The notes under the pieces are model-generated. The model saw only the letters and a list, made by a program, of their open reading frames with translations. It had not been told where the DNA came from and did not search any database. A program made the translations under genes and the position numbers. 8,383 nt of DNA from NCBI GenBank assembly GCA_964567125.1, contig CAZMLC010000097.1, forward strand, positions 1 to 8,383, in the 5' to 3' direction. The DNA comes from CAZMLC01 sp964567125. Its GTDB lineage: Bacteria > Verrucomicrobiota > Kiritimatiellia > RFP12 > UBA1067. Below, piece by piece: positions 1-5,606 of the stretch (positions within the stretch are counted from its first letter, which is position 1; every line of letters starts with the position of its first letter).

Positions 1-2
1 AC

Positions 3-347
3 CAGACCATCAAGACCATCGTGTTGGAAAATGAGGATAAGAAGCCGCTGATCGTGCTGATGCACGGCGATCGTGAAATCTCGCTGAAACAGCTGGCGCG
101 CCACCTGCACGTGAAGACCATCACGCCCTGCACCCCGGAAACCGCGCAGCGGCATACCGGATATATGGTCGGAGGAACAAGTCCGTTCGGCACGCGCAAA
201 CCCCTGCCGGTCTATGCGGAAGCAACGTTGTTTGACCTTGAGGACCTCTACATTAACGGCGGGAAGCGCGGGTTTTTAATCAAAATTAAACCCGCTGTGC
301 TCGACGCGCTCCTGACACCGCAGCGCGTCGAAGTTGCCATTGACTGA
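3..347 (+). CDS. ybaK: YbaK/EbsC-type Cys-tRNA(Pro) deacylase, 5'-truncated by window edge
   Basis: This is the C-terminal 114 residues of a YbaK-family trans-editing hydrolase. The family removes cysteine wrongly attached to tRNA(Pro) by prolyl-tRNA synthetase, in the cytoplasm. The family signature is plain: TGYMVGGTSPFGTRKPLP near the middle, then INGGKRG close to the C-terminus. These correspond to the TGYLVGGISPLGQKKRLP and VSGGKRG blocks of E. coli YbaK. The frame is open to the window edge and reads QTIKTIV at its very start. That matches the conserved block containing the functionally important lysine (QVYKTLL in E. coli). The GTG at 21 is therefore an internal valine, not the start, and roughly 40 N-terminal residues lie outside the window. 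The gene converges on the hemA fusion gene, 55 bases away. Other members of this fold edit Ala- or other aminoacyl-tRNAs, so the exact substrate is inferred from family resemblance. Confidence 0.9.
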   Translation, partial: QTIKTIVLENEDKKPLIVLMHGDREISLKQLARHLHVKTITPCTPETAQRHTGYMVGGTSPFGTRKPLPVYAEATLFDLEDLYINGGKRGFLIKIKPAVLDALLTPQRVEVAID

Positions 348-402
348 TGCCGCGTCTGAAAGTTTCACGGGAGTCCCGCAGGGCCTTCACGTAGAACTGC
401 GC
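348..402. other. Convergent intergenic gap without a convincing terminator
   Basis: This 55-base stretch lies between two converging genes. The only dyad is CGGG-AGT-CCCG (368-378), a four-base-pair stem with no following T run on either strand. It is too weak to call an intrinsic terminator. Confidence 0.4.
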
Positions 403-1884
403 CTAGATGCCCTGAATGCTTGCACGCAACCGCTCGTAGAATTCACGGTGATCGTCGGTCACCTGCTCGACCGTTTCGTTGGCGCGCTCGTGCGCGCCAT
501 TCTGGATGCGCGCCCACAATTTCAGATCGTCCAGGTTCGCCGACTGCACCGTCCCGCCTAAGCGATCAAAGTCAGGATCAATGTTACGCGGCATGCCCAG
601 ATCCATCAGGCAGACCCCTTTGGGATTGAGATATTCACCGTGTTTTTTGCACGTGATCACAGGCTGCGGCGCATTGACTGCGCTGATCACGGCATCGACC
701 TGCTGCAATTGCGTCGTCAATTCATCGAGCTGCACGACTTCAATGTGCCGCGCCGATTCGCTGCTGAGTGTCGGCGCATTGCGGTAATAGACCCAGACGC
801 ACTTTTTATTGCGCCGCAATAGGCCGGCGATCAAACCTTGGCCGACCATCCCCGTACCGATCACCGCGACACTCTCGGCCGCACACTTCTGATCGAGATA
901 GCGCAGAGCCACCTCTTCGATTTCAGCCACGTTCAGCAAGGGCTCGACTTCGCGTCGGATATCTTTTGAGACGTGCAGCGCGGCATCGCACAGTTCGCGG
1001 ATAATGGAACCCGCCCAACCGTTCTCCACAGCCTCATCAACAGCCTCCTTGAGCTGTGAGACCACATGCACTTCGCCCGGTGTCTGCGAATCCATACCCG
1101 CCGTCACGCGGCACAGATGTGAAAATGCCTCGAACCCGTGCTTCATGTAATACTGATCCGCGCTCAACATATCCAGACGCAGCAGCCGTCGCAAGATCCC
1201 GCAGGTCGAGGCTTCACGCGAAACAGCCGCCACGATCTCAATGCGGTTGCAGGTGTTTAAGATGAGAAACTCGTGGACGCCCCAGACTTGCCGGATCATC
1301 TCGCCCATGGCTTGCCGGAACGGCGGCAGCAGATGAAAGGCCGCGCGCGCCTCACTGTCCAAATAGTCGTGGCTGGTACCCAGCACCACCAGGTCCGAAC
1401 TTTCAATCGAGTCGAGGTGCTTGCGCAGATTGTCCTTGATCAACCGCGATTGCCGGCAGGACTTGCCGCTGGTTGAAACCGCGATCAGAACTTCCCCCGT
1501 GCGAATAATCGCAGGCGTCACAAAGTCACCATCCGCCCAGTTGCCATCGGCGCAGCAACAGGGGATGCGCGCCGCCTGGGCGCACTCAAGAATCGCACGG
1601 TTCACGTGCTTATCGTCCGTGCAGGCGAAGACCAGGCTCTTGTCCTGAACATCCTCAGGCTGAAAAGGACGCGCCGCATAGACAATGCGTCCGGCCGTAG
1701 CCAGCTCCGTCAATTCGGCAACACAATCCGGACAGATCAGAACAACGCACGCCCCGGCATCCAGCAAAAGTTCCACTTTACGCTGCCCGACGCGTCCGCC
1801 CCCGACAACCAAAACCGTACGCCCCTCGATCATTGCATTGATCGGGAACGTCTTTCGCACTGGTCTAGAATCTCGTATTGCCAT
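403..1884 (-). CDS. hemA: Fusion of siroheme synthase-type precorrin-2 dehydrogenase domain and glutamyl-tRNA reductase
   Basis: A 493-residue two-domain protein. Residues about 13-157 match the N-terminal (Met8p/CysG-like) domain that oxidises precorrin-2 and may insert iron to make siroheme. Visible blocks are a Rossmann loop VVGGGRVGQRKVELLLDAGA (26-45), TD at 89-90, Asp113 at the catalytic aspartate position, FVTPAIIRTG (121-130) and STSGKS (137-142). From about residue 165 the protein is glutamyl-tRNA reductase (NADPH reduction of Glu-tRNA to glutamate-1-semialdehyde, first step of C5 tetrapyrrole synthesis). It has the LNTCNRIE block with catalytic Cys212, HLCRVTAGMDS (256-266), GEVHVVSQLK (270-279), a second Rossmann loop VIGTGMVGQG (341-350), and LMDLGMPRNIDP (426-437). 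The HemA part is about 330 residues against a usual 420 or so; the helical dimerisation domain is reduced to a short tail (about 455-493). Nine cysteines crowd the first 143 residues. The start is supported by the FP pair (13-14), which opens the siroheme-synthase fold. It is probably the third gene of an operon, 44 bases after the beta-helix gene, with only a weak ribosome site (GGTAAG). Confidence 0.9.
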   Translation of the reverse strand: MAIRDSRPVRKTFPINAMIEGRTVLVVGGGRVGQRKVELLLDAGACVVLICPDCVAELTELATAGRIVYAARPFQPEDVQDKSLVFACTDDKHVNRAILECAQAARIPCCCADGNWADGDFVTPAIIRTGEVLIAVSTSGKSCRQSRLIKDNLRKHLDSIESSDLVVLGTSHDYLDSEARAAFHLLPPFRQAMGEMIRQVWGVHEFLILNTCNRIEIVAAVSREASTCGILRRLLRLDMLSADQYYMKHGFEAFSHLCRVTAGMDSQTPGEVHVVSQLKEAVDEAVENGWAGSIIRELCDAALHVSKDIRREVEPLLNVAEIEEVALRYLDQKCAAESVAVIGTGMVGQGLIAGLLRRNKKCVWVYYRNAPTLSSESARHIEVVQLDELTTQLQQVDAVISAVNAPQPVITCKKHGEYLNPKGVCLMDLGMPRNIDPDFDRLGGTVQSANLDDLKLWARIQNGAHERANETVEQVTDDHREFYERLRASIQGI

Positions 1885-1928
1885 TTCTGATTAGCTTACC
1901 AAAAGGGACGTGCTTCCGAAAGTCGATT

Positions 1929-3902
1929 TTAGAACCAGTAGCGGTCCGGCGATACAAAAAGGCAGGCGGGCACCCCGCGGACATCCACGGAAAAATCCTC
2001 GAAACAACCCTGCTCCGGTTTCGCGATGCGCAGCTGCCAAAGTCCCGCCTCCAGCCGATCCGCAGCGGTGAACACGTAGCGAACAGGCCCTTGAATCGAG
2101 GCCTGGCTCCACACCGGATGCCCGCGCGGGGTCAACAGCTGCGCCGCGACGCGCTCTGCGGGTGACGCGCTCACTCCGATCGCCGCACATTCGGTCCCGG
2201 TGCGCATCGGCACGTACAAGGAGCCGGTTGAGGCCATGCAGCCCACCGACGCCTCCTCCGCGCTGAGCGCAAGCGGCACGTTGCCTTCCGTGATGCAGCA
2301 GGCATGCGCCCCCACCATGACGTTCATCCGATAGAATCCTGCCGTTGGCGCGACCATACGGATCTGCGTCGGCGTATTGAAATCCGACAGCCCCGCTGTA
2401 TGTAAAACACGGTCCGGCTGATTGACCGACGCGATCGCGACGGGTTGATCGCCGCGTGCGGATCGACCGACGCGCGTCTGCACCGCGGTGAACGCAACCG
2501 TTTGCCCCGCCTGCGCATAAAAGAGATAGGTCGCCCGCGCGCGGATGCGTATCGGTGAATACGGCGTTGTCTGCTGCGCGTGAGGATCGGTCACCGTCAC
2601 TGTTTCCCATGCGCACGGAACCCTCGGAATCCGCACGCTAAAAAGCGGCGGGTAGTGTTGCGTAAGCCACTCTGAAGTGAGGGCAACCACGTTGGAATTG
2701 ACGCGGAGTGTTCCGCTCAGGCGCGGCGATTCAATGATGTCCTGCATCGGCTGCCAGGCCAGCCACGGACGTTCGCGCGGCTGCACGATCGTCGCATTGT
2801 CGAAGCGCATGTTACCGACAGGTAAGCGATCATCGTTTACTTGACTCAAGACGATATCCGCCGCGACACTGTTGGTCGCTCCGCACAATGCAAAGCCCCC
2901 GGCATTGAAAAGAATCGACAGTCCCTCGACCGAGTTGCCGCGCAGCAAAAGACCTTCTTTGCCCGAGCGCTCGAACTGACAGTCCTCGAACCGGATCGAT
3001 CCTTTCACCGCTGTGGCAGCCCCGTTGCCTGCCGCAATCATCACCGCCCGCTGCCGGTCACGCACCGACCGGCAATTCTCCAGTACGATCGAGACAGGCT
3101 GCGATGTTGCTGTCAGATTCGGCAGATAGAAGGCATAGCCGTCACCGTAATTATTTTCCGTCACGCAGTTGACCATCGTGATCGAGCTGAGCTGCTCACC
3201 TGCATGATTGGGCTCAAAATCAATACCCGCCGCAGGAGCCGTTCCCCAGGTATCGCGCAACACCGTGTTTTCAATGCGCAGATTCTGCGCGGAAATGACG
3301 CTGATCCCCTGGCGATAATTCTTTTCACAGCAGACATCGCGGATCAGGATATCGACATTCGGCCGCTGCGGATTGAGGCTGCCCAGATAGATGCCATCAC
3401 CGCCGCTTTCAGCCAGCGTTAACCCCAGAATCCGCACCTGTGCTGCGCTCTTGATGCTCAGCACGTGCCGCCACTCCGCATGCACATAGGGCTCGCTGTG
3501 GTAATCCATGCGCCGCATCCGCAAGGTCGCCCCGTATCCCGTCAGCGTGACATTCGTAACGCCATGCAGCGTCATCAGCGCATCGGCTTTCCCGCGGAAC
3601 TCATCTTTCTTGGCCAGGAGCTCCACACCCTTTTCAAAGACGATGTGCTGGTTGCTGACCAATGTGAGTCCACGCGTAATCCACGGTCCGGACTGACGAT
3701 CGACAATCAGCGTCGCGACCCGCGAATTGATCGCAGCCTGCAAATTCGCCGTGTTATCGTCCGCAGCATACCCCCACCAGGAAGCCTTTGCCTCATGCAG
3801 TTCGCCAGCCAATACGCGCGCGATACGCGGATCCTCGTCCGCATTTCCGCTGACGACACCAGCCGCGAGACAAAGCCCGATCCAGATCCATGTCTTCTTC
3901 AT
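1929..3902 (-). CDS. Secreted right-handed parallel beta-helix protein (pectate lyase-like fold)
   Basis: A 657-residue exported protein of unknown substrate. Residues 1-21 form a signal peptide (MKKTWIWIGLCLAAG, cleavage probably after the Ala of SGNA). Residues about 35-120 resemble the pectate-lyase-3 entry module: WWGYAADDNTANLQAAINS, then a strand reading LIVDRQSGPWITRGLTL and GYGATLRMRRMDY. Coils of a beta-helix follow to about residue 370, with repeated short strands and turns such as SGGDGIYLG, the NC/DC strand starts (NCVTENN, NCRSV, DCQFE) and SGKEGLLLRG. After that come about 220 residues that look like beta-sandwich modules, with no motif I can name. The fold occurs in polysaccharide lyases, polygalacturonases and many uncharacterised surface proteins, and I see no catalytic triad that fixes an activity. 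The ATG at 3902 is chosen because a strong AGGGGG Shine-Dalgarno sits six bases upstream and the signal peptide begins there; an in-frame GTG at 3935 directly abuts the preceding stop and is less likely. It lies 33 bases after the ClC gene. Confidence 0.8.
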   Translation of the reverse strand: MKKTWIWIGLCLAAGVVSGNADEDPRIARVLAGELHEAKASWWGYAADDNTANLQAAINSRVATLIVDRQSGPWITRGLTLVSNQHIVFEKGVELLAKKDEFRGKADALMTLHGVTNVTLTGYGATLRMRRMDYHSEPYVHAEWRHVLSIKSAAQVRILGLTLAESGGDGIYLGSLNPQRPNVDILIRDVCCEKNYRQGISVISAQNLRIENTVLRDTWGTAPAAGIDFEPNHAGEQLSSITMVNCVTENNYGDGYAFYLPNLTATSQPVSIVLENCRSVRDRQRAVMIAAGNGAATAVKGSIRFEDCQFERSGKEGLLLRGNSVEGLSILFNAGGFALCGATNSVAADIVLSQVNDDRLPVGNMRFDNATIVQPRERPWLAWQPMQDIIESPRLSGTLRVNSNVVALTSEWLTQHYPPLFSVRIPRVPCAWETVTVTDPHAQQTTPYSPIRIRARATYLFYAQAGQTVAFTAVQTRVGRSARGDQPVAIASVNQPDRVLHTAGLSDFNTPTQIRMVAPTAGFYRMNVMVGAHACCITEGNVPLALSAEEASVGCMASTGSLYVPMRTGTECAAIGVSASPAERVAAQLLTPRGHPVWSQASIQGPVRYVFTAADRLEAGLWQLRIAKPEQGCFEDFSVDVRGVPACLFVSPDRYWF

Positions 3903-3906
3903 TCTG

Positions 3907-3914
3907 TTCCCCCT
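3907..3914 (-). promoter_or_regulatory. Strong ribosome binding site deciding the beta-helix gene start
   Basis: On the minus strand the bases AGGGGGAA end four bases before the ATG at 3902, with the AGGGGG core six bases away. This is the best Shine-Dalgarno on the minus strand of the window. It favours the ATG start over the in-frame GTG 33 bases upstream. Confidence 0.75.
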
Positions 3915-3935
3915 GAATGTACGCGTTTGAGCCAC

Positions 3936-5348
3936 TTACGATGGCGTGCTGATCCCCTGATGCGCGGGCGAACATGCACGCGTCCGCACCTGGCTGCGAT
4001 AGATCGTCCAGCTGTTCCCCAGCAGATAGGTGATCCCGCAGACCCACATCGTGGGCAAAAGCAAGAGGTGGTTGCCCGTAATCTCGCTCACCATGATAAT
4101 CGCGGCGATGGGCGTCCGCACGGTCGCAGCCAGAAAGCCCGCCATGCCGACCATGGCAAATACGCTCGGATGCAAAACCAGGGAGGGAAAGAGCGGCTCC
4201 AACGCCAAGCCTGTGGCAGCCCCGAGGGCTGCCCCCGCGACCAGCGCCGGGCCGAACAAACCGCCACTGTTGCCGCTGCCCACCGTCATGCTCGTCGCGA
4301 AAATCTTACCAAAAAACACGCACAGGCAAAGCGTCAGCGTCAGCGAACCATACGTATCGGTCAGCGTCGTCCCGACCGACAGCGCCTGCTGAATCAAGCC
4401 GTATCCAGCCCCAAGAACCTCGGGGAAAAAGAAACCGATACAGCCTGTCAGGAACGCGCCGATCAGCGGTTTTAACCACGGCGAAATCGGCCACGTACGG
4501 AAAAATTGCTCAGTCTGCCGGAAAACCAGAATGTAGAACTTAGCCCCAGTCGAAACCACGATCGCCAGCAGCAAAAAGGGAACTAATTTCAGCGGATCGG
4601 TAAACGTGTACTCCGGCATTTGGAAAAGCGGCTGCCACCCGAAGAAAATCGCAAATACCGCATAGGCGACCGTCGACGCCACCAAGGAAGGCATCAAGAC
4701 CTCATACTCAATATCCAAGCCGCTGTAAAAGATCTCAGCCGCAAAGATCGCGCCGGCCAACGGCGAGCGAAAGATCGCCCCGACGCCAGCGGCCATGCCT
4801 GCGGCAAACAGGATACGACGTTCCGCGGCATCGAGTTTCAGTATCCGCGCAATGGTTGCACCGCACGCGGCACCGATCTGCGTTACGGGGCCCTCACAGC
4901 CAGCAGAACCACCCGAGCCGATCACCAGCGACGAAGCGATGGCCCGAACGGGGATCACACGCGCCGCGATCTGTCCATCCTCGCGATGGTAAGAAGCCAC
5001 AGCCGCATCGGTTCCATGTCCACCCGCAGAAGGCGCAAAGGTACGAACAATGAGTGAGGACACCGCAGCGCCCACCATTGGGAGAACGAGGAGCACCCAA
5101 CGCAGAGGTTCCTTGACAACCGGTGCATGCAACACAGGTTCGCCAGGCGCGAGAATCGGTGAAAAACCGCCCAAACCCTCCAGCAGATAATACCGCGCAG
5201 TTTCAAGCAGATAGTAAAAAAACGCGGCGACAAGCCCCGTCACCAATCCCGTGACGGCACAGAGCAAAAATGCGCGACCGGTCTTAATCGAGAACCCTTC
5301 ACCGGCAACCCAGAAACGCCACCATTGTATAGAAATTTTACGAATCAT
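3936..5348 (-). CDS. ClC-family chloride channel/transporter, no CBS domains
   Basis: A 470-residue polytopic membrane protein of the ClC family, which moves chloride (and sometimes other anions) across the inner membrane by channel or Cl-/H+ exchange. Signature blocks are in order: GGHGTDAAVASYH (109-121); GSGGSAGCEGP (144-154) with Glu152 at the position of the external gating glutamate; GAIFRSPLAGAIFAAE (190-205); GSGNSGGLFGPAL (357-369); and Tyr450 at the position of the central anion-coordinating tyrosine. The internal proton-pathway glutamate of E. coli ClC appears replaced: its neighbour aligns with Glu205 and the site itself with Ile206. The protein stops about 20 residues after the last helix, so it lacks the cytoplasmic CBS pair many relatives carry. 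The ATG at 5348 is chosen over an in-frame GTG at 5399 (17 residues longer); neither has a good ribosome site, so the start is uncertain. It is probably the first gene of the ClC/beta-helix/hemA unit and diverges from dgt. Confidence 0.9.
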   Translation of the reverse strand: MIRKISIQWWRFWVAGEGFSIKTGRAFLLCAVTGLVTGLVAAFFYYLLETARYYLLEGLGGFSPILAPGEPVLHAPVVKEPLRWVLLVLPMVGAAVSSLIVRTFAPSAGGHGTDAAVASYHREDGQIAARVIPVRAIASSLVIGSGGSAGCEGPVTQIGAACGATIARILKLDAAERRILFAAGMAAGVGAIFRSPLAGAIFAAEIFYSGLDIEYEVLMPSLVASTVAYAVFAIFFGWQPLFQMPEYTFTDPLKLVPFLLLAIVVSTGAKFYILVFRQTEQFFRTWPISPWLKPLIGAFLTGCIGFFFPEVLGAGYGLIQQALSVGTTLTDTYGSLTLTLCLCVFFGKIFATSMTVGSGNSGGLFGPALVAGAALGAATGLALEPLFPSLVLHPSVFAMVGMAGFLAATVRTPIAAIIMVSEITGNHLLLLPTMWVCGITYLLGNSWTIYRSQVRTRACSPAHQGISTPS

Positions 5349-5424
5349 CACGACATCCGCGAGACTGCATACACCGATCGATTCATCGACAGGGCGCACG
5401 CCATCGGTTTTGCACGCGCAACGC

Positions 5425-5455
5425 TTTATGCATAAGGATCAGCGCATTGTTTCAA
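5425..5455 (-). promoter_or_regulatory. Possible leftward promoter for the ClC operon
   Basis: On the minus strand TTGAAA (5450-5455, five of six matches to the -35 consensus) is followed after 19 bases by CATAAA (5425-5430, four of six to the -10). The long spacer and weak -10 make this a tentative call. Transcription would begin near 5418, giving a leader of about 20 or 70 bases depending on the ClC start codon. Confidence 0.25.
5426..5435. repeat. Perfect 10-base palindrome in the divergent control region
   Basis: TTATGCATAA reads identically on both strands. It overlaps the tentative leftward -10 box, where a dimeric regulator could block or assist transcription. No specific regulator is recognised, and AT-rich palindromes of this length can occur by chance. 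Confidence 0.35.
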
Positions 5456-5479
5456 GCATATCGCATTGGCTTTGGGCCT

Positions 5480-5532
5480 GTAAAGTCAGAATCCCTGATT
5501 TACGCATTTATCGAACCCTTCAACTGTAAATC
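5480..5532. repeat. Three-arm inverted repeat upstream of the dgt promoter
   Basis: GTAAAGTCAG (5480-5489) faces CTGATTTAC (5495-5503) across a five-base spacer, a nine-pair stem with one bulged G. The right arm contains GATTTAC (5497-5503), which is also the exact reverse complement of GTAAATC (5526-5532). The middle arm can therefore pair with either neighbour. The element ends four bases before the dgt -35 box, so it could be an operator. If leftward transcription starts near 5551 it would instead be an RNA structure in the ClC leader. Confidence 0.4.
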
Positions 5533-5535
5533 CAC

Positions 5536-5565
5536 TTGTTACACCCAATTTGCTTGCAGTATACT
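5536..5565 (+). promoter_or_regulatory. Sigma70-type promoter of dgt
   Basis: TTGTTA (5536-5541, four of six to TTGACA) and TATACT (5560-5565, five of six to TATAAT) are 18 bases apart. Transcription should begin about 5571-5573, leaving a leader of about 35 bases before the dgt ATG. The -10 box sits inside the 10-base palindrome CAGTATACTG, so the opposite strand carries the same hexamer (5558-5563) and could fire leftward. I see no good -35 for that direction. Confidence 0.6.
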
Positions 5566-5593
5566 GACGACTATGGCTTCGCCGTGTGCGACC

Positions 5594-5598
5594 AGGAG
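5594..5598 (+). promoter_or_regulatory. Ribosome binding site of dgt
   Basis: AGGAG lies eight bases before the ATG at 5607. It argues for this start and against the in-frame GTG at 5586, which lies upstream of the site. Confidence 0.75.
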
Positions 5599-5606
5599 AA
5601 TCCACT

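Noticed and set aside
21..347. GTG at 21 as the start of ybaK
   Set aside because: The frame continues to the window edge with the conserved QTIKTIV block containing the key lysine, so the gene is truncated by the edge and GTG encodes an internal valine.
368..378. CGGG-AGT-CCCG as a terminator between ybaK and hemA
   Set aside because: Four-pair stem with no T tract on either strand.
3840..3902. Lipoprotein signal (Cys11) in the beta-helix protein
   Set aside because: The residues before Cys11 are IGL; position -1 is Leu rather than Gly, Ala or Ser, so an ordinary signal peptidase I site is more likely.
3465..4475. 336-codon plus-strand frame across the ClC and beta-helix genes
   Set aside because: It is antisense to two well-supported proteins, and its Arg/Pro/His-rich translation has no domain.
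5370..5412. GATGGCGTGCGCC on the minus strand near the ClC start, recalling the start of a fluoride riboswitch
   Set aside because: The GG(C) that should precede GATGG and pair with GCC is absent, no downstream TGATG...CTAC block follows, and the ClC lacks clear fluoride-carrier features.
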